A program made the position numbers and the translations under genes. This document shows, piece by piece, positions 1 to 9,100 of a stretch of 61,155 nucleotides of DNA (the stretch's first letter is position 1; every line of letters starts with the position of its first letter). Where the stretch lies: NCBI RefSeq assembly GCF_017308075.1, contig NZ_JAFKFX010000046.1:1-61155 (forward strand), read 5' to 3'. Below the pieces are notes generated by a model. It made no database searches and had not been told where the DNA came from. It saw nothing but the letters and a program-made list of their open reading frames with translations. Origin of the DNA: Allobosea sp. (lineage in GTDB: Bacteria; Pseudomonadota; Alphaproteobacteria; Rhizobiales; Beijerinckiaceae).

Positions 1-1349
1 GCAGTTCGCACCAGCGACGGCCCGAACCAGCCGAGATACTCGCCGGCGCTCACCGGCATGACGCCGATATCGGCCATGGTCAGGATGTTGAGCCCCACGG
101 CGACGCGCGCCAGCGTGTCCGCGCCGACCTGCGTGAAGACATCCCCGGCCTTGGTGAAGCGCTTCAGGCGGATGGTCGACGCATCTGTGGAATAGAGCGC
201 GAGACCGACGAGATAGCCAGAGGCCGAGACCGCGTCGCCGAAGACGTAGGTGCCGGTGTTGAGGTTCGGGGCCGATGCCGGCGTGCCGGGACAGCCGATG
301 CGCTGCGTCGAGGACAGCAGTTCAAGCGCGGCGCCGGTGACGGACGCCGCCTGTGCGACACGACCGAGCGAGCCACGCTCGGCCGGGGCGCCGACCTCGA
401 ATTGCATCTCCAGACGCGCATTCGTGACCAGCGTGCCGGTGAACGACGTCTGATCGCCGGAACCCGGCGTCGCGCTGAGGACCGGCGTCGCAGCGACAGA
501 GCCGGTAGCGTTGGTCGAGCCGAGATAGCGCGCAGATGCATCGCCGGGCAAAATGGCCAGGCAGAGCCCCGCCTGAAGCGGAAAGTAGCCGAGCGCCTTG
601 GCGTCAAGGTCGAACTCGCCGGCCGCCACCGGCACCGGCAGATCAGGTCCGACCTGCGTGAAGGTGTTGCCGACAATGCTGCCCTGTTTGATCCGGACCA
701 GCCCGCCGCCGTTGAGCCCGACGCCGCGGAACCGGCTCAGAGGCCCGTCCTTGCCGATCGGATCCGGGAAGGCGAAGACCGTATGGCTCATCGCAGCCGC
801 GGCCACTGGCGTCGCGGGGTTGCCGACAGGCTGAAAGGTTGCGGTTTCATCGATCGAGGTGATCAAGCCCACATCGATCGTGTGAAAGCGGTCTGTAAGC
901 GACGGCGAGCCCGCCCGTGCAGTCACGACTTCGCTCTCAACCGCTCCCAAGCCCACATCGATCGTGTGAAAGCGGTCTGCAAGCGACGGTGCGCCCGCCC
1001 GTGCAGTCACGACTTCGCCCGCAACCGCTCCAAGGACGCCTCCGTCCTCGGCCGGCAGCGCGCCGATGCGGGTCCAACTGCCTGCGCCGCTTGCGCCGGT
1101 CTTGAGGTAGACGCCGTTGGACGAGGGGTTGGCCTCGCCATACACACGAGTCTCCACGCCCGCCGGCCAGTTGAGCGTAAGCTCGGAGACGAACGCGACC
1201 GGCGGCGCGACCGCGGCCATGAGCAATTGGCGCGCGCTTGCGATTGGCATTCGGCCGGTAGCGCGAGATGGGCCGAGCTCGTAGTTCACAACGAGCTCGA
1301 TCGCTGACGAAACCGCGGGCAGATTTGTGGAGCGGACGGGATCGGCCAT
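1..1349 (-). CDS. Tail fibre or tail-tip protein (C-terminus outside window)
   Basis: The frame opens at ATG 1349, sharing bases with the TAA of the upstream gene, and stays open to the window edge (about 449 codons). It begins MADPVRSTNLPAVSSAIELV. It is rich in Gly, Ala, Ser, Thr and Val, with short beta-like segments and no enzyme motif. Residues about 107-162 contain two copies of a 28-residue unit (VVTARAG-PSL-DRFHTIDV) encoded by an 84-bp tandem repeat. Its place after the J-like tip gene suggests a receptor-binding fibre or tip appendage. Sequence alone does not give the receptor. Confidence 0.7.
   Translation of the reverse strand, partial: MADPVRSTNLPAVSSAIELVVNYELGPSRATGRMPIASARQLLMAAVAPPVAFVSELTLNWPAGVETRVYGEANPSSNGVYLKTGASGAGSWTRIGALPAEDGGVLGAVAGEVVTARAGAPSLADRFHTIDVGLGAVESEVVTARAGSPSLTDRFHTIDVGLITSIDETATFQPVGNPATPVAAAAMSHTVFAFPDPIGKDGPLSRFRGVGLNGGGLVRIKQGSIVGNTFTQVGPDLPVPVAAGEFDLDAKALGYFPLQAGLCLAILPGDASARYLGSTNATGSVAATPVLSATPGSGDQTSFTGTLVTNARLEMQFEVGAPAERGSLGRVAQAASVTGAALELLSSTQRIGCPGTPASAPNLNTGTYVFGDAVSASGYLVGLALYSTDASTIRLKRFTKAGDVFTQVGADTLARVAVGLNILTMADIGVMPVSAGEYLGWFGPSLVRT
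864..1031 (-). repeat. Two-copy 84-bp tandem repeat inside tail-fibre gene
   Basis: Copy one spans about 864-947 and copy two 948-1031. Both contain the same stretch starting CAAGCCCACATCGATCG and differ at only a few positions. The 84-bp period keeps the reading frame and duplicates 28 residues, so the unit can expand or contract without breaking the protein. Confidence 0.85.
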
Positions 1350-1798
1350 TATTCACCCCTGAGAAAGAGCGTGGAGAGATTGATCAGCCCGCCGGTGCGG
1401 TTCTCGACGATGAAGGAGCCGTTGCGGGCTGCGAGATTGAGGACGCCATCGGCGCCGGTCATGCCGCCTAGCGCCGAGGTCGAGAAGTTGACCGTGCCGG
1501 TCTTGATGAGATCGGCGATCGCCGGCGAGGAGGCGCAGCGCATCCAGCAGATGCCGCGCGGCGTGCCGGCGACATCGCCGAAATAGACCAGGAATCCGGG
1601 TACGGCGGCGCCGAGACTGATCTCGATGGCCGTGTCGTCGGCCAGGGCGACGAGCTGGCGGCGCTGCAGGACGAAGTTTGCCAGTCCCCCAAGATCGGCT
1701 GATTTCGGCACATTGCTGCCGCCCTGAAAGACGTCGATCTTGTCTGCGCCCGCAAGCGCCGCCGCGGCTGCAAGGTCGCTGGTGTTGAGGATCGCCAT
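1349..1798 (-). CDS. Conserved phage tail-associated protein, 149 aa
   Basis: The protein starts MAILNTSDLAAAAALAGADK and has an alternating polar/hydrophobic pattern. I recognise no catalytic motif. ATG 1798 lies just after the TAG of the J-like gene (1801), with GGAG about 10 bases upstream. Its stop overlaps the fibre start (TAATG). Position between the tip protein and the fibre suggests a small virion protein or fibre-attachment factor, which is an inference from order only. Confidence 0.65.
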   Translation of the reverse strand: MAILNTSDLAAAAALAGADKIDVFQGGSNVPKSADLGGLANFVLQRRQLVALADDTAIEISLGAAVPGFLVYFGDVAGTPRGICWMRCASSPAIADLIKTGTVNFSTSALGGMTGADGVLNLAARNGSFIVENRTGGLINLSTLFLRGE

Positions 1799-1800
1799 CG

Positions 1801-4770
1801 CTATCCCGCTCCTCTGATGTTTCTGGCGCCGGCGCCGCGCAGGTTGCCGGCGCCGGCACCGCGGGCGGCCTGGCCGCCGGTGACGGCGACGGGGCCGAAC
1901 GGCGCCGAGACGTTGCACTCAAAATCCTCGGTGGTGACGCGGTAGTCCCAGGCGCCGAAGACCGTCGCGTGCCGGATCGAGCGTGTGCCGGACGCCTCGC
2001 AGAGCCGACTGCCGGCGAGCGTGGCCGCTTCGGTGCCGGCCCAGGGCGCACCGGCCGGCATCTGCCAGAAGCTGATGCGGTAGGTCAGGTCGTCGTCGCC
2101 GGCGGTCGCGGTCAGCTGGATCGCGTCAGGGACCGCCTCTGCCGTCAGCGAGACCGGCGGCGCGAGCGCATCCTCATCATCGCCAACGGTCACGGTGATC
2201 ACCGCGGTCCAGTCGCTCGGAATGCCGGCGCTGGAGATCGAGCGGGCCTGGAGATGGACCACGTCACCGGCTGCATACCCACCGAAGGCGACTGTGCCGG
2301 CGCCGGCTAGGCCGCTCGCGGGGCCACTCCATCCTGGCGCGCCGTTGAGGAGATGCTGCACCTCGAAGCGCACGACCGCGATCGCGCTTTCGGCCGCCCG
2401 CAGTTGCACCACGATCCGGCCGGGTGTGCCGGTCGTATCGCCGCCGGCACTGACGGCGATGACGATCGGCGCGGGGGGCGGATTGGTGCTCCCGGGCACC
2501 TCGGCGCCGACGCGGCCGTCCCAGGCCGGCGGCACCTCGAGATCGGTGAGCTCGTCGATAATCGGCGCTGCCGGCAGCAGCGTCAGCCTTGTCCGCATGC
2601 GGCCGGCATTCTCGACCGAATGGACCAGGGCTTCGACGGTGACCTGCGCGAGAGGCCCGATCGCAACATGGTCACGGGCCGAGGGCACCGGCCCGGGGCC
2701 GACCAGGCGCAGCGCGCGCGTCGGCCCCGGCGGGGCCGAGATCTCGCGGGTCACCACCTCGCCAAGCGAGCCCTCGGTCTGTCCGGTCCGGAACTGGATT
2801 CCGTAAGTCACGTCCGGATCCAGCTCGACGTCGGTATCCAGCATGATCAGCATGTCAGTGACGCTGGAGACGAAAGCTGCGGCGCTGGTGGCGTCCAGCA
2901 GCTTGTGGCTCATCGCGACGAGGTCGCCGCGCGTCGCCTGGCGCAGCAGCCCGTCCTGCTCGCGCGTCCAGCGCTCGCGGCGGTAGGTCAGCTCGTATTG
3001 GCGCCGGCGCGCCGCGATCCAGACCTGATCCGGATCGACGATGCCGGGGAGCTGCAGTTCCTCCGTCAGGCGGATGGGCCCGGAATGGCCCGGCCAGGGG
3101 ATGATCCGCTCGGCGCTCTCATAGTCGCGCGATCGGTCGGGGAATTTGACCCTGAAGCCGTCCGGTGGCCGCAGATAGGTGATCTCACCTCTGAAGGCCG
3201 AGCTGTTCACCTCGGAGAGGTGGTCGACGATGATGCTCTGCGGCCGGTCGATGATGACGCCGAAGGCGCGGCCGTCGTCGCGAATGGCGGCTCGGCCGGC
3301 TGCGGCGACCTCGGCTTCAACCTCACGTATCGCAGCGGCCGTGTCGTGGACGCGATCATAGGCCAGACCTTTCAGCCGACAGAAGTCGTGCCAGGCCTCG
3401 TATTCGTGCCAGTGGAACTGTGCGTGGGCCCGTGGCTTGGCCGCGCCCGGGCCTCGCCTGACATAGAGCGCGAGCGAGGCGGGATTGCGCGTCTCGCGGG
3501 TGATCCAGGTGCCGGTCCCGGCGTCCCAATCGGGACAGAGGGGCGCGGCGACGCAGTTGATGTTGTCGATGCCGCCGTTCAGCTGGTTCGTGACCTTGAT
3601 CCGCATCGCGATCGACGCGACGGGCTGGTCGAAGGCGAGCGGATATTCAGGGCGGAAACCGCGCAGCGCGTACCAGACGCATTTGTCGGTCACCAGGCTG
3701 GTGGTCGACTCGGAGGTGAGCCGTGCGACCTGGATCTCGTACTGGCCGCGCACCGGGACGTCCCAGGCGACGGTGCGGAAGAACGGATAGGTCTGCTTGG
3801 CCCAGATGGTGAGCTGCTCGACGAGTTGCCAAGTGTCTGTGCCGGCAAGCCGCTGCTCGACGCGGACATCGAAATACCAAAGCCGCTCGGTGCCATCAGT
3901 CTTTCGCCAGACCATTCCGGCCGGAAAATGCAGGTCGAGCTCGACGCGGGTGATATCGCGCGGCGTTGCGCGGGTTTCTGGCTTGGACGGCCCGGTCAGC
4001 ACGACGCCGACGCGCTCTTCGACCACCTGGCTGGTAATCAGCGTGTGAGGCAGGTCGCTTTCGAGCCCCTCGCGGATCTCGACCGCAACATCCGAGAACT
4101 CTGCGATCGGGGTGTCGCCGATCTTGATGTTGCGAATGGCATGGGGGCCGAGCCCGACGATCAGCAGGAGATAGGCGTACTGATCGTCGCCAATGACCGT
4201 TGTGTAAGGCGTCATGGCGAAGGGCGGCGCGAAACGATGCTCGCCCAGCACCATCGGCACGTCGCCATCCGGATTGAGCGAGTTGCGAAACCCCTCGACG
4301 GTGTAGTGCGGCTTGGCTCCGGACGCGTCCTTTCGCGAGGGGAAAAGCGCCTGCAGCAGGAGATTGCCGCCGATACCGACGCCAGCGGTGATCAGTGCCC
4401 CCGCCACGCCCGCGCTGATCTGAAGCGCACTGGCCAGTGGCAGCGCCCAGTACTGGCCGAGGGCGACGGCCGCGACGGTGACCACCACCGACAGGATCGT
4501 GCCGACGTTGCCTTTACCCGGGACAAGTCGGACCACGACGGTCATGCCGGCCGCCGGCCTGACAAGGCGCCAGTTGGCACGCTCGATCACCCAGGCGCCA
4601 CGCGGGCCGGCGATGCTGACTCGCAGCCGCGCGAGCGCGCTTTCAGGCAGGCCCGGCATGGCGAGATCGACCATCTCGGCCAGGGTCAGGCCCTGCGGGG
4701 CCTCGATCGAGACGCGGGCGCTGCCGGGATCGGTCACCGGCTGGGCGATGAGATGGACCGCGGCGTTCAT
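1801..4770 (-). CDS. J-like / TipJ-family tail tip host-specificity protein
   Basis: This 989-aa product has the layout of lambda gpJ-type tip proteins. An N-terminal head (residues 1-85) is followed by a long Ala/Gly/Val hydrophobic segment at about 88-145, then beta-rich hub domains and fibronectin-like C-terminal repeats. The last residues form a Gly/Ala/Arg repeat (RGAGAGNLRGAGARNIRGAG). In the family this protein caps the tail and contacts the receptor. ATG 4770 overlaps the NlpC/P60 stop (ATGA), matching the conserved NlpC-then-J order. Confidence in the family is high; the receptor is unknown. Confidence 0.88.
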   Translation of the reverse strand: MNAAVHLIAQPVTDPGSARVSIEAPQGLTLAEMVDLAMPGLPESALARLRVSIAGPRGAWVIERANWRLVRPAAGMTVVVRLVPGKGNVGTILSVVVTVAAVALGQYWALPLASALQISAGVAGALITAGVGIGGNLLLQALFPSRKDASGAKPHYTVEGFRNSLNPDGDVPMVLGEHRFAPPFAMTPYTTVIGDDQYAYLLLIVGLGPHAIRNIKIGDTPIAEFSDVAVEIREGLESDLPHTLITSQVVEERVGVVLTGPSKPETRATPRDITRVELDLHFPAGMVWRKTDGTERLWYFDVRVEQRLAGTDTWQLVEQLTIWAKQTYPFFRTVAWDVPVRGQYEIQVARLTSESTTSLVTDKCVWYALRGFRPEYPLAFDQPVASIAMRIKVTNQLNGGIDNINCVAAPLCPDWDAGTGTWITRETRNPASLALYVRRGPGAAKPRAHAQFHWHEYEAWHDFCRLKGLAYDRVHDTAAAIREVEAEVAAAGRAAIRDDGRAFGVIIDRPQSIIVDHLSEVNSSAFRGEITYLRPPDGFRVKFPDRSRDYESAERIIPWPGHSGPIRLTEELQLPGIVDPDQVWIAARRRQYELTYRRERWTREQDGLLRQATRGDLVAMSHKLLDATSAAAFVSSVTDMLIMLDTDVELDPDVTYGIQFRTGQTEGSLGEVVTREISAPPGPTRALRLVGPGPVPSARDHVAIGPLAQVTVEALVHSVENAGRMRTRLTLLPAAPIIDELTDLEVPPAWDGRVGAEVPGSTNPPPAPIVIAVSAGGDTTGTPGRIVVQLRAAESAIAVVRFEVQHLLNGAPGWSGPASGLAGAGTVAFGGYAAGDVVHLQARSISSAGIPSDWTAVITVTVGDDEDALAPPVSLTAEAVPDAIQLTATAGDDDLTYRISFWQMPAGAPWAGTEAATLAGSRLCEASGTRSIRHATVFGAWDYRVTTEDFECNVSAPFGPVAVTGGQAARGAGAGNLRGAGARNIRGAG

Positions 4771-5204
4771 GCGAAGCCTCGGCCGAGCAACTCGCGGTGG
4801 CGCCGGATGCCGATCAGCCGCCAGCGCCAGACACCGCTCGACCAGCTCGCGACGACGCTCGATCCGCCTTCGACCATGTGCAGCATGCGCCCAGGCGCGG
4901 CCGCGCCGAGCACCAGGCCGAGATGACGATCGGTGCGGCCGCGGCGGAAGACCAGGACGTCGAGAGATCTCGCCTCGCCGAGGGCGACCTCGATCCAGTT
5001 CTGCCCGTCGGCCACTGCGTCGACCAGAGCCGCCGTTTCGGCCATCTCGCCGGCACATGGCACCGCGTCATAGGCTGGGAGCTCGATGCCGGCGACGTAG
5101 GCGTAGGCGAGCCGGCACAGGCCCCAGCAATCATGGCCGCCGCCATCGCGACCGCCGTCGCGATATGGTATGCCGACAAGGTCATGGCTCCAGTGGCGCG
5201 TCAT
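4767..5204 (-). CDS. NlpC/P60-family tail tip peptidase
   Basis: The 145-aa protein carries the NlpC/P60 catalytic pattern: Cys26 in GGHDCWGLC and His94 in DRHLGLVL. In this family the Cys-His pair cleaves D-Glu-meso-diaminopimelate bonds in peptidoglycan. In tailed phages it sits at the tail tip and opens the wall during DNA entry or helps tip assembly. It overlaps both neighbours by four bases, the usual place before the J-like gene. No signal peptide is visible, as expected for a virion protein. Confidence 0.87.
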   Translation of the reverse strand: MTRHWSHDLVGIPYRDGGRDGGGHDCWGLCRLAYAYVAGIELPAYDAVPCAGEMAETAALVDAVADGQNWIEVALGEARSLDVLVFRRGRTDRHLGLVLGAAAPGRMLHMVEGGSSVVASWSSGVWRWRLIGIRRHRELLGRGFA

Positions 5205-5722
5205 TTGAACAACCCCGGCAGGCGATCGCGGGTCATGCGCTGGGCGGGCCAGTACTCGCCCTCCTCGCTCTCCCGCGAAATGGAGAGGGTGATCTCGGCG
5301 GCGTCGTAAGGGACGCTCGCCAGGCTGAAATCCAGCGCCTCGAACTCGACCAGGTCAGGCGCGCTGGCGAGCACGACCGCGATATCGAAGCGCGCCGGCG
5401 TCGTGGTGCTGCGCAGCGCCTCGATGATGCGGCTGTCGACGTTGGCGAGCACGATCTCCGCTGCCGGGGGCGCCTCGGCGCGATCATCCGGGATGACGGC
5501 GCTCATGATGGCGTAGAGCCAGGGCTCGCCGTTCGGATTGAGCCAGCTCGAGCGCGTACCGTAGACAAGGGGCTCGATCGAGATGCGCTCGGCCGGATCG
5601 CTGCAGAGGCGCACGTCGAAGTCCAGATCCTCATGGGTTATCAGGATCAGCACGCACTGGACCTCGTCCGAGACCGGGTCGCCCAGCGCGCGGCGATAAT
5701 TGAGGGAGACGCGCCGGCTCAT
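5201..5722 (-). CDS. DUF1833-like minor tail protein
   Basis: The 173-aa product begins MSRRVSLNYRRALGDPVSDE. It contains IVLANVDSRIIEALRSTTTP and ends near DRLPGLFK, a pattern I associate with DUF1833 tail proteins that precede NlpC/P60 genes. The start at 5722 gives a four-base overlap with the upstream gene, better than an in-frame start 29 codons earlier. The role is structural, probably in the distal tail or baseplate hub. The family call is from motif memory. Confidence 0.75.
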   Translation of the reverse strand: MSRRVSLNYRRALGDPVSDEVQCVLILITHEDLDFDVRLCSDPAERISIEPLVYGTRSSWLNPNGEPWLYAIMSAVIPDDRAEAPPAAEIVLANVDSRIIEALRSTTTPARFDIAVVLASAPDLVEFEALDFSLASVPYDAAEITLSISRESEEGEYWPAQRMTRDRLPGLFK

Positions 5723-6141
5723 GGCAGCACCATCAGGCTGACGGCGCGCTGGTAGCGGATGCCGATGATGCGCTCGCGCGGCGCCGATCGGCCAAACATG
5801 CAAAGCCACCAGGCCGCGATCAGGATCGGCCGGCCGCTGGCATCGAGGAGCGGCAGGCCGTCAGCGGTCCCGAGCGGATAGCCGTCCAGCGTGGGATCCT
5901 GCATCACGAAGGGCAGTGTGCCGCGCCCGGTCTCCTCGGCCCAGAACCGGTCGAAGCGCGCGGCCTGGTCGCGTGTGAGGTCGAGCACGAGCGCGATCTC
6001 CTGCGCCGTAAGCGAGGCAGCGCGCACCGGCTTGGCGACAGCGGCTTCGGTCGGCATCCAGATACGTGCGTCGCCAAGCGCGCGCTCATAGCCGGTCCGC
6101 GTCGGCTGCAGCAGCTCTTCGGGAAAGATCGGCACGCTCAT
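5719..6141 (-). CDS. Conserved siphovirus tail protein, 140 aa
   Basis: The protein starts MSVPIFPEELLQPTRTGYER and has aromatic-rich beta segments with the signature TLDGYPLGTADGLPLLDASG. Genes like this lie between tape measure and DUF1833 genes in Mu-like siphoviruses, suggesting a distal tail function. The start at 6141 gives ATGA overlap with the tape-measure stop. I see no enzyme motif. Confidence 0.7.
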   Translation of the reverse strand: MSVPIFPEELLQPTRTGYERALGDARIWMPTEAAVAKPVRAASLTAQEIALVLDLTRDQAARFDRFWAEETGRGTLPFVMQDPTLDGYPLGTADGLPLLDASGRPILIAAWWLCMFGRSAPRERIIGIRYQRAVSLMVLP

Positions 6142-9100
6142 CGCCGGATCCGCCGCGATCCGACGCCGAAGCGAGCCCGCAGCGCCTCGCCCGTATGTGA
6201 GCCAGGCCGGCCCGCCGCTTCGGCGGTCTGCTCGTCGATCCACAGCCGCATCCGGCGGCCGTCCGGTCCATCCTCCTCTTCGGCGGCCACATCGACCGGC
6301 CGGCCATTATTGAAGACCTGGACATTGGTGGTGCGGCGGGAGCTTTCGCCGGCTCCCGGCAGCGCCGTCGAGCTGCGCATGGTGTTGTCGACGACGAGCC
6401 TGACCTCCCGCGGCTTCAGCGCTGCCGCCAGGATGCCCTCGGCGTTGTTCATCTGCTCGGGGGTGAAGACACCTTCACCGTCGCGCAGGATGGTGCGCCG
6501 CTCGCCGGGAAGCAGGGCGCCGGTGTGCAGCCGCGGCGCGCCGACCCAGTCGGCGATGTTGATCGGTCGCGAAGACGGCGCGGCGGCGCCGACGATGCCG
6601 CCGACATGATAGAGCCCGCCGGTACCCGACGAGATCGTCGGCGCGCCGGCACCGAAGAGCGAACTGAGCAATCCGCCACCGCCCTTCAACAGGCCGCCGA
6701 GGCCGCCCAGGACCGATTGCAGCACGCTTCCGATCGTCGAGGCGATGCCCGAGACGAGCTTGCCGATGCCGCCGAGCAAGGTCTCGAGGATGCCGCCACC
6801 AGAGGAGCCGCCCGCAATCTTTTCGGCTGAGACCTCGATCTTGCCGCCGGCGCCGGCGAGAGCACTCGCCGATCCTGAAAGCGCGCTTGAAACGTCCTTC
6901 ACGGCGGGCTGCACGGCTTCGAGCGCCTTGCCTGCCGCCTCGCCGCCCTTGGTTACCGCATCGAGCGAGCCGCCCATCGCCTCGAATTTCTGCTTCCAGA
7001 CGTCGAGGAACTGCGTCGAGGTCATATCGGCCCGGCCGCCATTGCCGGTGATCGCCTGCGCCGCCAGGCCCGGCCGGTCGCGGTAATAGGACAGGCTGTT
7101 CAGCGCATCGGTCGCGCGCATATTCGGATTGGCAAAGAGAGCCTTCGCCCCGCCGATTCCCTGCTGGTGCGCGACATAGGTCTCCCAGCCCATGGCGTCG
7201 CGGCCGAGCACGGGCCTCAGCGCCGCGGCATTGTCGCGCCAGAGCCGCGCGGCTGCGTCGGCCGAGGCGGACGCGTCGAAACGCGCCGCACCACCGAGCC
7301 CGTATTGCAGCCCGGTCGAGGGCGCGAACTGGAAGAGGCCGGCGTGCTTGCCGTTGGTCGCGGCCGGGTTAAAGCCACTTTCAATGCGGGCGAGCGTCGC
7401 GAACTGGTTGGGGTCGATGCCGTATTTTCCGGCCGTCGATGCCAGCATTGCCGACATCTCGGATGACGGCCTGATGCCACCGAAGCTCGAGGCGATCTGC
7501 TTTGCCGAGCTGCTCACCGACTGCGTCGCCGAGCTGGCGATACTGACCTTGGCGTTTTCGTTGGCCGCTCCCAGGCCCTTGCCGCCGCCAAACAGCCAGC
7601 TGAACAGCCCGCCGATCCCTCCGGCCTCGGAAATGGTCGGGTTGTTGGTGCCAAACAGCGCGTTCTTGAGAGGGTTGAGAACCGCGAGCTTCATCAGCGT
7701 CGAGAGCAGGTCCTGGGCGACGCTCTTGGCGACCGAGCCCATGTCCTTCCAACCCTCGCGGCCCTGCAGCAGCTTCTCGCCGAGCGTGTCCAGCGCGCGC
7801 GAGCCGGCCGATTGCAGCTCGCTGTAGGCGGCCTTCTGCCGCTCCAGGCTGGCCGTGGCTTCCGCCTTCGTGGCCTCATTGGTCCGGTACCGGGCGGCCA
7901 GATCGCCGGTCAGCCCCTGCTCGCGGATCTTCTGCTCGGCGGCGACGAGCGCGATCACCTTGCGCTGCGTCTCCGCGCTCTCGCCGACGACGGCGATCTC
8001 GGCGCGCAGGCGCTCCAGCTGCTGCTCCTGGTCGGAAACCAGGCGCTGGCCGGCCGCTTCCTTCTCGGCGACGGCAAGGTCGGCATAGCCGCGCTTCAGC
8101 GCTTCGATCCGCTCGAGGAGCACGCGCTTCTCCTCGCCCTCGGCCTTCGCGGCGGCGGCCAGCAGCGGACGCAGCTCGAGCTCGAGACGCATCTGGCGCT
8201 CGGCATCGGCCTGGCTGGCGCCGCCGGCGACGGCCGCGGTCGCGTTGCGCTGGGCCTTGGCCTGATCGCCGAGGTCGGCAGCACGGGTGCGGGCTGCGCC
8301 GATCGCCTCCTGCAGGGCACGCGTCCGGGCCTGCTCGGCGGCCGCCTCGGCCATCGCGCCGGTCACCACTTCGCCCGAGAGCGCGATCTTCTCGCGTTGT
8401 GCGGCCAGCTCGGCCCGGGTGACCGGGTCGCGCGTCTGGGCGATCTGGGCGTCGATGCGGTCGAGCGCCTGCTTTTTCTCCGCCTCCGTGCGATACTCCC
8501 GCAGGCCGTCGATCGCGCGCTTCGTCGCTTCGATCGAAAATTCGATCTGAGCGATTTCGTGGGGCTCGAGGTTCGGAGCGGCGCGGCCATCCTCCAGCAC
8601 CTTGAGCTGATCTTTCAACTCGGCGAGGCGCTTGGCCCGCTCGTTGACCGGGGAGCCCTTCGCGAGATCAAACGCCTTGTTGCCGGCGTTGTCGCTGCGC
8701 TGGGCCTCAGCATTCGCGGCAGCGCGATCAGCCTCGGCCTTCTCGGCCGCCCGCAATTCTGCCAGCTCGCGTTCCCACCGGGCCTTGTGGCGATCAGGCC
8801 CGAATTTCAGGAGGCCCTCGAGGCGTTCAATCTGCTCGCCGCGCGTCGGGCCGGACATGGCGCGGTCGATTGTACGGCCGAGAGCATTCCAGCCGTCGTT
8901 GGCGACCTTGCCGGCTGCAGCAACGGCGCGGCCGAACGCCGTCATGCTCTTTTCCGCGCTGGCAAGGCGGTCAGGCAATTTCGCGATCAGAACGAGGCGG
9001 GCTTCCTCCTCGCGGTTCTGCGCGACGAGCTGCTGGACATAACGCATCGTCGCCGAATCGATCAGGCGGTAACGGCTGAAGAGCTGCTCGGCGCCCTTGG

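Noticed and set aside
864-1031. CRISPR array
   Set aside because: Only two copies, directly abutting with no spacers, in frame within a structural gene.
2353-4926. 857-codon open frame on the plus strand
   Set aside because: It is antisense to the J-like tail tip gene, has low-complexity Arg/Asp/Gly-rich composition and no domain; high GC leaves such shadow frames open.
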